Source of the DNA: an uncultured Gammaproteobacteria bacterium
GTDB taxonomy: Bacteria; Pseudomonadota; Gammaproteobacteria; DRLM01
Assembly: GCA_947259075.1 (NCBI GenBank)
Contig: CAMYKQ010000059.1
Location: 1 to 64,000 of the forward strand
Length of the DNA stretch: 64,000 bases
Reading direction: 5' to 3'
A program made the position numbers and the translations under genes. The notes below the pieces were generated by a model. The model ran no database searches and was not told where the DNA came from. It worked only from the letters and a program-made list of their open reading frames with translations. This document shows positions 50,901 to 59,406 of this stretch, piece after piece (within the stretch, counting starts at the first letter, position 1; every line of letters begins with the position of its first letter).

Positions 50901-50975
50901 ACCGCACTCATGATTTCCGCCTTGTTGATTTTGGCGGGCTTATGGGGCTGGCTGCTGGTGATGCCGAAAGGGTAA
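47967..50975 (+). CDS. Large patatin-like phospholipase (DUF3376 type) with C-terminal membrane segments
   Basis: A 1002-residue protein. The patatin domain (about 15-300) has the oxyanion loop MNGGVSLAVWIGG, the nucleophile elbow SGTSAGG (Ser72) and the catalytic Asp258 in VVDGGVLDNNP. This Ser-Asp dyad would cleave acyl chains of phospholipids. A long helical region of about 550 residues follows as in TIGR03607/DUF3376 proteins. Residues about 930-1000 form three membrane segments. The frame is open further upstream, but AGGGAGAACAGCC precedes ATG 47967. It follows the M20 gene. Role in lipid turnover or as defence/toxin is open. Confidence 0.9.
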   Translation: MTDLKDFAHGTDRFHTQELRIALVMNGGVSLAVWIGGVSHEINRLVRGESLYHKLCDALAVKPRVDVISGTSAGGINGGLLALALSQNTSLDPLRNIWLEQGDILNLLRKPTDSDPTSLLDGGYFYKAMLKGFNEVANQSGKSFQDAASVPIELTLTTTVLCGEVRDFPDDLGTIIRDVTHRGLMKFKRGPDIDGDPFAATDIVRKLATAARATASFPGAFEPFFLPSPENKGVTAGGEAVADLSAHANFHLDCFVVDGGVLDNNPLESALDAVFRQRAEGQVRRVLAYVVPDPGQIADPKPQKAGELPTMAQTVLAALVSIPRVESISDQLRAIMAHNRAITGRRDTRVVIAEMLGWHAAESIAQQAFDGYRKFRASSAAEHIAAALANGAARCRDAENRPIAIGRRRREQLASQLAQLEPVPWIPAALEFNREQRGWDWGLFTLENVTLILMDLLRRAVRLAPVRRSEASAELWRGLHQARRNAFNLVTELTQLRQLDRRHWETRGAARCTDLTEGLDVTATRSLRSVMQDELRSWAMIFEPASAPLRAEGDARPPRRFSELAGRITDIFANSAPLLHSLLARPPSQRDAGQYAELRKLMEFLLPGASLDTDSLWRRLLVLDVVQYTFNGDRTQDQYLELMQISANTPTAFGGPSTLEEKLAGVQVAHFGAFYKRSWRINDWMFGRLDGAERLMRIVLDPSRLVRLFGWETSDSRLPENAVASALDLLHSLMLDELHREDDRALLENEWQARLEAMRTELRYLAEPALPIPEQLPECAAMLVARLHLDILRQELPQLADAVGDDTLLGTDASGNGPQFLRRFERQLCIPAAETTVGAGERRRLAGQLPAEQIVELFKEAKVGEEKLAREYGSDRFTVTAARAAAVASNALAGKHSGLKLLRGAFAAMRLPLITLDIIVSGLLKGGRTTMGLYAMLMASAVTILLGQLLAGAQWSSWVIGAALVILIGGAVVLLRRHTALMISALLILAGLWGWLLVMPKG

Positions 50976-51046
50976 TCTCGCTTTGCGACAGTAGATGATT
51001 CGCCGTTTCACCACCGACTGAGGTAAAAGCGAAACAGGCGGGCTCA

Positions 51047-51247
51047 TCATTCAATGACGAAGGATATTTTCGCGTTAATGCGGTATTTCACAATCTTGTC
51101 TTTTTCCACTATCGCTTGCATATCCTGAACATACAGAGACTTGATATTTCGTATGGATTTCGCGGCTTCTTTAACCGCATTTCCCGCGGCGTCATCCCAT
51201 GACGTGGCCGACTCAGCGATCACTTCAACGACTTTTACAATAGACAT
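51047..51247 (-). CDS. Dodecin (flavin-binding)
   Basis: A 66-residue protein forming hollow dodecamers that store FMN, riboflavin or similar flavins. The pattern VVEVIAESATSWDDAAGNAVKEAAKSIRNI (residues about 5-35), the Trp-containing SWDD and the end NAKISFVIE match dodecins. GAGGATAAAATAATT precedes ATG 51247. It lies 17 bases after the stop of the DUF2140-like gene and is probably co-transcribed with it. Confidence 0.94.
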   Translation of the reverse strand: MSIVKVVEVIAESATSWDDAAGNAVKEAAKSIRNIKSLYVQDMQAIVEKDKIVKYRINAKISFVIE

Positions 51248-51264
51248 AATTATTTTATCCTCGG

Positions 51265-51942
51265 TTATTCCTTCAGTTTTATTTTCAGCTCACCTTCTTC
51301 AATCCGTATTTGCTCCACGCCTTCGGCGAAGGATTTCCAAAAGCCCTGGTCATGCCCATACTCTTTAACGAGATCAATATTCTTCAGGCCGCCCAGCCAA
51401 GCATTGGGTACCGGTATACCCATGATGGAAACGCCTTTGAGCACAACAACCGGCGTATCCCCCCTATAAGCCAACTCGACACCGGCTTTAAGTTTTAAGG
51501 TTTTACCCCCCATAATCGGAAAGTCTTCATCCAGTGGCACTAACAGCTTTGCGCTAATCAGGTCGTCCGATAAGTCAATCGCGAATTTGTCGGCTAACTC
51601 AGTATTTTTTGCCAGTAATGCGTTTACCTCATCTTCAGAAAATATTACTTCACGTTTGGCGCCTTCTTCGCTATAGCGCTCGGGTTCTAGCCTGCCGCCC
51701 GCCTGGCCGGTGTCAGAACCTAGATCGCGCAAACCAATCAAGCTGAGTTTTTTATTGAGAACCCGCTCCTGCTTTTGTGACAGGACAACCGGCGTGAATG
51801 ATGTCTGAAAAATATACGTGCGAAATACAAAGACGGAAATCAATGCCGTGACAATAATCGCCAGCAAGACAAATAGCACGACGTGCAACTTGTCAAACCG
51901 CTTTTTCTCGGGCTGGCTTAATCCAGTTGTAAGCTCTGTCAT
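51265..51942 (-). CDS. Membrane-anchored protein, DUF2140 (YpmS)-like
   Basis: A 225-residue protein with a cytoplasmic N-terminus of about 20 residues, one membrane segment (VVLFVLLAIIVTALISVFVF) and a soluble beta-rich domain. The pattern FSEDEVNALLAKNTELADKFAIDLSDDLISAKLLVPLDEDFPIMGGKTLKLKAGVEL resembles DUF2140/YpmS proteins. Function unknown. Starts at ATG 51942 and is followed by the dodecin gene. Confidence 0.78.
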   Translation of the reverse strand: MTELTTGLSQPEKKRFDKLHVVLFVLLAIIVTALISVFVFRTYIFQTSFTPVVLSQKQERVLNKKLSLIGLRDLGSDTGQAGGRLEPERYSEEGAKREVIFSEDEVNALLAKNTELADKFAIDLSDDLISAKLLVPLDEDFPIMGGKTLKLKAGVELAYRGDTPVVVLKGVSIMGIPVPNAWLGGLKNIDLVKEYGHDQGFWKSFAEGVEQIRIEEGELKIKLKE

Positions 51943-52196
51943 TGATCTCTATGCCTCGCTTACCTTATAGGTGGTAGGTGGGCTCAATATTCATCTCATC
52001 ACGGACCGTAGACAGAATAGACTCCGCCTGCAGTGTGAGGCCACGGTTTACAATATAAAGCCTGACTCTAAGGCCGTAGACTCAAGCCGGAATAGTCAAT
52101 CCGCCATAAAGTACCACCATCACAAGCGCTTGGTTACCTAGCCACTACCGAGTCGCTACCAGCAATATGCCGCCGCGTCTTAAGAGACGCAATCGA

Positions 52197-52610
52197 TCAC
52201 CCACCGAATAACTTGCCACGCAGAAGACTCATGCCCTGCGCCAGCAACTCGCCGCTCGGGATCTGGCCGTTCACGGTAAGTTTGTCAATCACGTCAGGCA
52301 ACATCGTTGCCAGACTCGCCGAGGCCTGATCGGAAGATACGCCTAGCTGGTTTGCGACCTGCTGTACTTGATCGCCACCCAGTGCAGCCTGAATCTGCTG
52401 CGGTGAAATAGCTTGATTCTGCCCCGTGCCAACCCAAGATGAAACGATATCTCCCAAACCATTACTCTTGAACTGCTCTACTAGTCCCGCCAAGCCCCCC
52501 ACTTGAGGGTTATTGATCAAACCCATCACGACATCAAGCAAACCGTGTTGCGCACCCTCAGCGCCCACCTGTTGCTTCAAGCCATTGGTAATATCGTCGA
52601 GAAAACCCAT
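52197..52610 (-). CDS. YidB-family protein (DUF937)
   Basis: A 137-residue protein of the YidB/DUF937 family. Seen: LDDITNGLKQQV, LLDVVMGLINNPQVGGLAGLVEQFKSNGLGDIVSSWV (typical), then QISPQQIQAALG and LGVSSDQASASLATMLPDVIDKLT. Members are small soluble proteins whose function is unknown. GATGAGG before ATG 52610 supports this start rather than the GTG at 52616. Confidence 0.9.
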   Translation of the reverse strand: MGFLDDITNGLKQQVGAEGAQHGLLDVVMGLINNPQVGGLAGLVEQFKSNGLGDIVSSWVGTGQNQAISPQQIQAALGGDQVQQVANQLGVSSDQASASLATMLPDVIDKLTVNGQIPSGELLAQGMSLLRGKLFGG

Positions 52611-53073
52611 AACCACCTCATCCCGTTTTCAAACACCTTTGTCACTGGCCATCACTTCAGCCGGTGATTCCTAAGCCATGACATATAACATGTATATGAG
52701 GCGCGCGATTAAATTTCGATAATATCCTCACAATTATTTACAAAATATCCGCCACCCAAACGATATCAGCGTAGTCCTTGCCGAGTCTGCCGCGGTACGG
52801 AGGTGAGGCTAAGTGGCATTACGCAGGGACGTAGCAAGCAGTCTGGGTTAAACATTCACAGAATTTAGGGTAGCAAGTGTCCGAACCCAAAAAAGTTTCG
52901 CAAAAAACCTTCACCCCAAGCTACGTTTACTACGGTCGGCACTAAGGCTGGAGACTTAGAGAAATACAACAACCACAAAACTCCGCAATATACTGTGCCT
53001 ACGGAAGAACATGGAGCATGGGATAAATCCGGGATCTGACGTCAACACTTACCTTACGCGCCACCACACCAAG
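52611..53073. other. Gene-free AT-rich stretch
   Basis: About 460 bases of lower GC than the flanks, between the YidB gene and the end of the first DUF4157 gene. No gene, tRNA, insertion-sequence end or strong terminator was seen. It may be the edge of a transferred segment. Confidence 0.5.
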
Positions 53074-55350
53074 TCAATCAGCGAAATCAGCGGGGCTGCG
53101 TATTTGCATGTAATCCGTGAAATCCACGGCGCGGCTCGCTTGGGCCATACGCTGCACCGCGCGCATGTCGCGATCCAGCGGGCCGGTGATCTGGTTGGTG
53201 TGGACTCTGATGACCAAACGCATCAATAAGTCGCGTTCGGCGTTAGCGCTGGCTTGCGCGGCGCTGCGTTCCGCCGCCGTCGCGTGCGCGGTCTCGAAGG
53301 TTTGCGCATCGGTCTCGGTTTGCGGCACGTTGATCATGCCCTGCGCCAATTTTCGCGTCACACCTTCGGACAAGGAAATATCGATCAAGGTCACGGGGCG
53401 TTCGGCCGGGCTGGCGCTTGCCGGATTGACGCCGCCGGTGGGTGCGTTGACGATATCGCCGGGGTGTATCAAATTGGGGTTGGTGATCTGTGGGTTGGTC
53501 GCGGTGAGCTCCGGCAACCTGAGACCCTCACCACGCGCGATGCCCGACAGCGTTTCACCGGCCGCCACGGTGTGAGGGCTCATGGCCGTGCTGCGGCGCG
53601 TGTGTATCGTCAGCTTCTCGACCTTGGACCAAAACGGCAGGGTGTTGGAAAAGCGCGCGCCAGACGCGGCGCCATTGAATTCCGTGGCTAGATCCAATGT
53701 GTTCCATTCCGCCGGGGTGCGGAACAGGCGCACATACAAACTGTGCAAGTTCAGCCCCACCGTCCAGGCATCGCGAAAGGTTTCCGAGGCATCGCGTATC
53801 GCCCGCTGCCGCTGCGTCAAGGGCGGCGCGGTGACACCGCCGACCGTGGTGCCCGCCGGCACGAAGGTCTGCCCGGCGAAAGCGAAGCTCGCGCCGAGAA
53901 TACGGCGTGGTACTACTTCGAAATGCGCGGCGTTGACCAGCTTCACCGTCTCGGCCAAGGCGGTGAACGAAGGCTGATCGATGTAGCCGAAGTCGTCGAT
54001 GTCGTTATTACCCGCGTGCATGCCTTCGTGTATGAGGGTGATGACCGATTCATCGTCCGTGGGATTGTCGATGGTGTCGGGTGACAGCGCGATTTGCGCC
54101 GAGTTCGATAGCCCGCCGAGACTCACCTCCGCGCTGTAGCCCGAACGGTCAGTGACGATGTGATCGTTGGCGTGAAGGTGATTGATGCGCACGCGCGCAT
54201 TATGATATTTGCCTTTCGCGGTCGCGACGTTGGCCGCGCCGAAGATTTGCTCGATGCTGGCATCGTGCGTGCCCGCCGCGATGTCGTCGAGTATCGTGTT
54301 GGCGCCATTGACCAAGGTGGTGATATTGGCGGCATCGGCCGTGGCCGGACGCGCGCCGACATCGATCAATAAGGGATCGCCCAATTCCCGGTCCGGCACT
54401 TCCGTGCGCACCGCTTGCGCGAAGGCGAGTAATTGATCGCGTGTCGCCGCGTTCAATTGCGTAAGCAAATCCGCATCCGAGGTCCACGACAATAATACAG
54501 GGACCACCGCCGTGCGCACCGCCGTGCGCTGCGCCCCATTCAAACTCTCCCATGCGCGATGCAATATGCGCGCGGCGCCTTCACGGCCGGCATCGAAATT
54601 TGGACCGCTAGCCGCCAAGGCGGTGTCGAGTCCGCCGGCCCCTGGCACGCGGCGGCAGAGTATCGAATCCGAAGCCACGCGGCCTTCTTGATGTTGCACG
54701 GTGTGCGCCAATTCGTGCGCGAGCAACGATCTTCCTTGCGAGGTGCCGGGCGCGTACTGCCCCGCCGCGAAGGCGATATGCGAACCCGCGGTATAGGCTT
54801 GGGCGCGTAATACCCGCGCCGATTCACTTGCGTGCGCATCCGTGTGAATTCTGACCGCGGACAGGCTCCGCCCAAAACGGGTTTCGAACTCGGTGCGCAA
54901 CGGCGGTTCCAAATGCCGCCCTGGCGAATGCAAGGTTTGCTGCACGCTCGCGGCTATGGCCGGTGACGCGTCATTATTTGATGCGCGATGTTGCGTAGCA
55001 TGTAACGCCGCCCGGTCATGCGCGCTACCCTGCAGCTGCCGCGTCGAGTTCAACGTACGCGCCGCGGCTCGATCGGCGGCGTATTCCAAGGGATCATCCT
55101 CCGCTATGATTTTATACTTGCGCGGCACGGGCCCCGGCGCTGCCGTCGCATGTGCCGTGATTTTATTTTGGCCCGCGGCAAGCGATGAGAAGATGGAAGT
55201 TTGGCGCAAGCTCAACGGCATCCTGCCACGGCCGAGCGGCATTGCCGCCTCATTGGCATGAGTTCGTTGCGTCGCGGGCGTTGCCGCGCGCCAGAGCTGG
55301 GCGGGAAGCTGAGCCGGGGTCTGTGACGTTTGAGAGGTTTTTTCTGCCAT
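53074..55350 (-). CDS. DUF4157 protein with second metallopeptidase-like motif and LysM domain
   Basis: A 758-residue protein. Residues about 80-230 form the DUF4157 domain typical of eCIS-associated cargo: DPLEYAADRAAARTL at 86-100, VRIHTDAHASESARVLRAQA and SLLAHELAHTVQHQEG with HELAH at 212-216. Residues about 330-490 contain a second HExxH: TLIHEGMHAGNNDID at 438-452, followed by DFGYID and VNAAHFEVVPRR, a layout like aspzincin (M35) peptidases. LysM is at about 593-637 (HTVAAGETLSGIARGEGL ... PGDIVNAP). No signal peptide is present. GGAG six bases before ATG 55350 supports the start. Effector or toxin function is inferred. Confidence 0.88.
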   Translation of the reverse strand: MAEKTSQTSQTPAQLPAQLWRAATPATQRTHANEAAMPLGRGRMPLSLRQTSIFSSLAAGQNKITAHATAAPGPVPRKYKIIAEDDPLEYAADRAAARTLNSTRQLQGSAHDRAALHATQHRASNNDASPAIAASVQQTLHSPGRHLEPPLRTEFETRFGRSLSAVRIHTDAHASESARVLRAQAYTAGSHIAFAAGQYAPGTSQGRSLLAHELAHTVQHQEGRVASDSILCRRVPGAGGLDTALAASGPNFDAGREGAARILHRAWESLNGAQRTAVRTAVVPVLLSWTSDADLLTQLNAATRDQLLAFAQAVRTEVPDRELGDPLLIDVGARPATADAANITTLVNGANTILDDIAAGTHDASIEQIFGAANVATAKGKYHNARVRINHLHANDHIVTDRSGYSAEVSLGGLSNSAQIALSPDTIDNPTDDESVITLIHEGMHAGNNDIDDFGYIDQPSFTALAETVKLVNAAHFEVVPRRILGASFAFAGQTFVPAGTTVGGVTAPPLTQRQRAIRDASETFRDAWTVGLNLHSLYVRLFRTPAEWNTLDLATEFNGAASGARFSNTLPFWSKVEKLTIHTRRSTAMSPHTVAAGETLSGIARGEGLRLPELTATNPQITNPNLIHPGDIVNAPTGGVNPASASPAERPVTLIDISLSEGVTRKLAQGMINVPQTETDAQTFETAHATAAERSAAQASANAERDLLMRLVIRVHTNQITGPLDRDMRAVQRMAQASRAVDFTDYMQIRSPADFAD

Positions 55351-55457
55351 ATTGCACTCCTTGTGCAGTCAACGCGTTCCATATCCGGGCATGGTCTATT
55401 CACCCTAGCGCAAGCCGCGCGGCCACGCAATCATGACTTCCCGGCACCAGGCATTGT

Positions 55458-56594
55458 TCAGCGTCGCAGCGGCTCGGGAATCAATGGCTTGATCTTTTCC
55501 TTGTCAGACGCCTGGGGCGCAGGCCCGGTGTAATCATCGTGCATTGACAGCATATCGTCCAACGCGCAATTCCGCATTTTCTCAATCAACAATTGATTGA
55601 TATCGTGATGGCCAAGCCTGAGTGCCAGCGCCTGGGGCGTAAGCCGGTCGGGCCGATTGGTGATGCTGGTATTGCTGCGCGGATCTTGTGCCAACAGACG
55701 CACCGCCTCCAGCTGTCCGGCCAGCACCGCCCAATGCAGGGCGGTCTGACGCTCGCGGTCGACTAGATTGATCTCCAGCTCGGGCCGATCGCACAAGGCG
55801 CGCAACATATCGAGACGGCCCGCGAAGGCGGCCCTATGTAAGGCCGTCCAGCCGCGATTGTTCTTTTGATTGATGTCGAGAGCGGGTTGCGCGAGCAGGC
55901 GTTGAAAGCCGCGCGCCACATTGCGCTCAACGGCGATATGCAAGGCCGTGTCGCCACGGTCGTTGCGGGCATTGATGTCGATATTGGGATGCTGCAAGAG
56001 GCGTGCGACGATGGCATCGTGGTCATGCGCCACCGCGATCATCAGCACCGTCCACGCGTTGTCGTTATTGTGATTATTCACATCCACGGGCAGCCGCAAT
56101 AGCGCCTCGACGGCGGCGGCATTGCCGTGCAAGGCCGCATGATAAAGCGGCGTGGTGGCATCCCGGCGCGCGATATCGAAGAGACAGCCTGCACGGCTCA
56201 ATACAGCATTGAGTTTAGCAACGCCGCTCTGATCAGCCACGATGGCGTGCAACAGGCTGACACCATCGCTGTCTTGGCGATTGATGTCGCAGTGGGAATT
56301 ATCGAGGAAGCACTGCAAAACTCCGAGTGAACAAGATGACGCCCACGACCACGCGCCATGCGGCGGCAAGCTGCGCTCAAGATCGAAACTGGGATGATGC
56401 GGGATCGGCTCGACCATGCGCGCGTCGTTCGCGCGTAAGGCCAGCAGCAACGGCGTAAGACTCCCAAAGATACCGGGTTCACACACGGCATTAATATCCA
56501 AGGCGGCATCACGCAACAACGTGCGCAACGCTTCAGGCTGACCGCTCGCAATGGCCTGCTTGATCCGTCGTCCTAGCGGTAACTCGGGAGGCAT
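55458..56594 (-). CDS. Ankyrin-repeat protein
   Basis: A 378-residue protein with about eight ankyrin repeats, e.g. TPLYHAALHGNAAAVEALL, TVLMIAVAHDHDAIVARLL, TALHIAVERNVARGFQRLL, TALHRAAFAGRLDMLRAL and TALHWAVLAGQLEAVRLL. No signal peptide or membrane segment is present. GGGGGATTATC precedes ATG 56594. It lies between two DUF4157 genes, 18 bases from the upstream one and 107 from the downstream one, so the three form one unit. It may bind or neutralise the neighbouring proteins, or be a host-directed effector. Confidence 0.9.
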   Translation of the reverse strand: MPPELPLGRRIKQAIASGQPEALRTLLRDAALDINAVCEPGIFGSLTPLLLALRANDARMVEPIPHHPSFDLERSLPPHGAWSWASSCSLGVLQCFLDNSHCDINRQDSDGVSLLHAIVADQSGVAKLNAVLSRAGCLFDIARRDATTPLYHAALHGNAAAVEALLRLPVDVNNHNNDNAWTVLMIAVAHDHDAIVARLLQHPNIDINARNDRGDTALHIAVERNVARGFQRLLAQPALDINQKNNRGWTALHRAAFAGRLDMLRALCDRPELEINLVDRERQTALHWAVLAGQLEAVRLLAQDPRSNTSITNRPDRLTPQALALRLGHHDINQLLIEKMRNCALDDMLSMHDDYTGPAPQASDKEKIKPLIPEPLRR

Positions 56595-56612
56595 GATAAT
56601 CCCCCTTTTCGT

Positions 56613-58223
56613 TTAATGTAGCTGGGGCATGATATCCATCAATACGGAAATATCCACCTTGAGCAGAGGAACCCATCCCTCCGCGGTCAACACCTCGATT
56701 TTGTCGGGCGTGATCGGAATGTCTTTTATCAATCTGACGTATTTATCCTTGGGATGTTGCGGATCGATCTCCATCGCGGGGATATGACTGGGCTCGACCT
56801 TGAAGCGCAATAATACCGGCTCACGCTCAGTGACATCATGCTCGGAATAAAGACCCTTGCCGAATTGTTCCTCGGTATATTCAAAACGCTGGTTGGTGTA
56901 GAGCTTGATGTTGTCGCGGCTAGACGTGGTGGCGATTCTTTTCACCGAATTTTTGTGCGAACCCTCGATCATCTCTTGGTCACCAGTGACTTCACTGGTT
57001 TCGCTGGCACCACCCTTGCCGCCACCCAAATTGGGATCCAGCCCCTGACCTATGACCCCCGATTCCGGGATCGCCTTTTCGGGATGGGACAGAATATTGC
57101 GCAAAGTGGTTAGATGAAAAACGTATTTTCCAATGCTATCTTCCCGCGCATAGCCTACCGATATACCACCGGCCTTGGGCGCGTCGCTCATCTTCTCAAA
57201 TCCAGTTTGATTCATTTTTTCTTTGTGCGAGGTCAAGGTGGTGACTTTGCCCTCCTCTATCCGATGCGCGATGGTAGTAATGATAAAGGGGGAATACGCG
57301 TGATCGGGAAGCTTGGAGGGAACCTCATCGCTCTCGACTATGCTGTTATCCTCTTCAAGCGGAACGAAACCCAGCTCTCGCCAAGCAGCAAAGGTACGGA
57401 CGATTTTTTGGTGACTGAGCAAGGGCCGATTTTCATCGGAAAGATGTTCTATGATGAAATACATGAGATCGGATTCTTTGCTGACATACCATCTCACGCC
57501 CGCCAAGCTTGTATGCCACTGGTAATAGTCTTTATGAAAAGGCGATTGCTTCCATACCCCTTGCAAGGGCGCGGCTTGATGTGCCGCGCCACCGCCTTGC
57601 AAAGGGGTAAGCGCAGTCAGTTGCATGCCATTTCCAGCGGCGCTCAAGGCACGCGACCCCATGATATCCGCCTCGCTTTCCAAATGGGCATCAGCGTCAA
57701 TTGGCGTGCCGGCCAGCTGCATAGTCGGGTTGACCCGTCCTTGCTGTTGTTGCACCACATGCCACGCTTCATGGGGAAGATGTTTTTCCTGGCCCGCGGC
57801 AAGATGAATGTCCCGGCCTTGGGCAAAGGCATGGGCGTTTAATTGCGCGGGCCTGGTGGAATTGTAGTGAACATTAACGCCCTGCATCGAGATACCCGAC
57901 AGGCTTTCAATCCCCGACTGCAATTTTTCAGGAAGGCCTGTTTTATCGGATGCTTTCCGTTGCGGTTTATGCACCATCTCTATTTGCGCGCGTAACTGAA
58001 TGGCACTTGGACTGGCATCAGCCATGGATTGCGCACGAGCGGCGAAGTGTGATGCGAGACTAGCATGCATCACTTCCCCCAGTTTTTTCTGCGCCACGGC
58101 AGCGGGCCGCTGGTCTTGAAAATTAAGAGACCTTGGCGCAGCGTCTTTAGTGGCGTGGGGACGAACCCGGGCGTTCGTCCTATCGGCCGCGGTTGCATGC
58201 TGGGGAGCTGTATTGACTCTCAT
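56613..58223 (-). CDS. DUF4157 protein with unidentified C-terminal effector-like domain
   Basis: A 536-residue protein. The DUF4157 part is very typical: LQSGIESLSGISMQGVNVHY, AHAFAQGRDIHLAAGQEKHL and LPHEAWHVVQQQQGRV with HEAWH at 151-155, then LESEADIMGSRAL at 181-193. Residues 220-536 have no sure assignment. FHLTTLRNILSH (369-380) with IGQGLDPNLGGGKGGAS (391-407) resembles the NAD-site start of ADP-ribosyltransferase-like domains. The frame is open to 58289, but Met at 58223 begins the characteristic hydrophilic N-terminus. First gene of the three-gene unit. Confidence 0.82.
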   Translation of the reverse strand: MRVNTAPQHATAADRTNARVRPHATKDAAPRSLNFQDQRPAAVAQKKLGEVMHASLASHFAARAQSMADASPSAIQLRAQIEMVHKPQRKASDKTGLPEKLQSGIESLSGISMQGVNVHYNSTRPAQLNAHAFAQGRDIHLAAGQEKHLPHEAWHVVQQQQGRVNPTMQLAGTPIDADAHLESEADIMGSRALSAAGNGMQLTALTPLQGGGAAHQAAPLQGVWKQSPFHKDYYQWHTSLAGVRWYVSKESDLMYFIIEHLSDENRPLLSHQKIVRTFAAWRELGFVPLEEDNSIVESDEVPSKLPDHAYSPFIITTIAHRIEEGKVTTLTSHKEKMNQTGFEKMSDAPKAGGISVGYAREDSIGKYVFHLTTLRNILSHPEKAIPESGVIGQGLDPNLGGGKGGASETSEVTGDQEMIEGSHKNSVKRIATTSSRDNIKLYTNQRFEYTEEQFGKGLYSEHDVTEREPVLLRFKVEPSHIPAMEIDPQHPKDKYVRLIKDIPITPDKIEVLTAEGWVPLLKVDISVLMDIMPQLH

Positions 58224-58662
<439 letters not shown>

Positions 58663-58766
58663 ATATATGAAATGTAACTTTAGATGATTCGCGCGGTTCC
58701 CCGCGCGAGCGCGCTATGATACGCGAGACCCGGGCGGGTTAAAAGCGAAAAAACGCGATTATTGCC

Positions 58767-59123
58767 TTAGCTTTTCAAGATGCCGAGCAGGTCTTCGAGT
58801 TCACCGCGCAACTGGCGTATCACTTCGTTGCCCTGCCCGGCGGCGGCCTTGGCCTTGGTACCCGACATCCGTTGTCGCGCCCCGCCGATGGTGAAGCCCT
58901 GTTCGTACAAGAGGCTGCGGATTTCACGCACCATCACTACGTCGTGATGTTGATAGTAGCGGCGGTTACCGCGGCGCTTGACGGGCTTGAGTTGCGGAAA
59001 CTCCTGCTCCCAATAACGCAGCACATGGGGTTTCACCGCGCACAGATCACTGACCTCGCCGATGGTGAAATAGCGTTTACCCGGTATCGCGGGCAGTTCG
59101 TTATTATTCGCTGCTTCCAGCAT
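58767..59123 (-). CDS. MerR-family transcriptional regulator
   Basis: A 118-residue DNA-binding protein. The winged helix-turn-helix is [25 protein letters not shown] ... [19 protein letters not shown]. The C-terminal helix is short with no metal-binding Cys, so an unknown small-molecule or no ligand. It begins inside the end of ihfA (20-base overlap), the conserved ihfA-merR pair. Confidence 0.93.
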   Translation of the reverse strand: MLEAANNNELPAIPGKRYFTIGEVSDLCAVKPHVLRYWEQEFPQLKPVKRRGNRRYYQHHDVVMVREIRSLLYEQGFTIGGARQRMSGTKAKAAAGQGNEVIRQLRGELEDLLGILKS

Positions 59124-59403
59124 AGGCCTCTACCCGAGCTTTCAATTTCTGGCCGGGGTGGAAGGTGACCACGCGCCGCGCCGTGATAGGGATTTCTTCA
59201 CCGGTCTTGGGATTACGCCCAGGCCGTTGCTTTTTATCCCTGAGATTGAAATTACCGAAACCAGATAATTTAACCTGGTCACCCGCCTCTAAAGCGTGAC
59301 GGATCTCTTCGAAGAAGGCTTCGACAAAATCCTTTGCTTCACGCTTATTAAGCCCCAACTCTTCAAACAATTTTTCTGCCATGTCGGCCTTGGTCAGCGC
59401 CAT
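59104..59403 (-). CDS. ihfA: Integration host factor alpha subunit
   Basis: A 99-residue DNA-bending protein, partner of IHF-beta. Pattern [61 protein letters not shown] and [14 protein letters not shown] is that of IHF-alpha, including the Pro that intercalates into DNA. It starts three bases after the pheT stop, as in other gammaproteobacteria. Confidence 0.97.
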   Translation of the reverse strand: MALTKADMAEKLFEELGLNKREAKDFVEAFFEEIRHALEAGDQVKLSGFGNFNLRDKKQRPGRNPKTGEEIPITARRVVTFHPGQKLKARVEAYAGSSE

Positions 59404-59406
59404 AGC

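Noticed and set aside
51047-58223. eCIS sheath, tube, baseplate or AAA ATPase genes accompanying the DUF4157 proteins
   Set aside because: All frames in the region were accounted for by dodecin, DUF2140-like, YidB, DUF4157 and ankyrin proteins; none resembles a contractile structural component.
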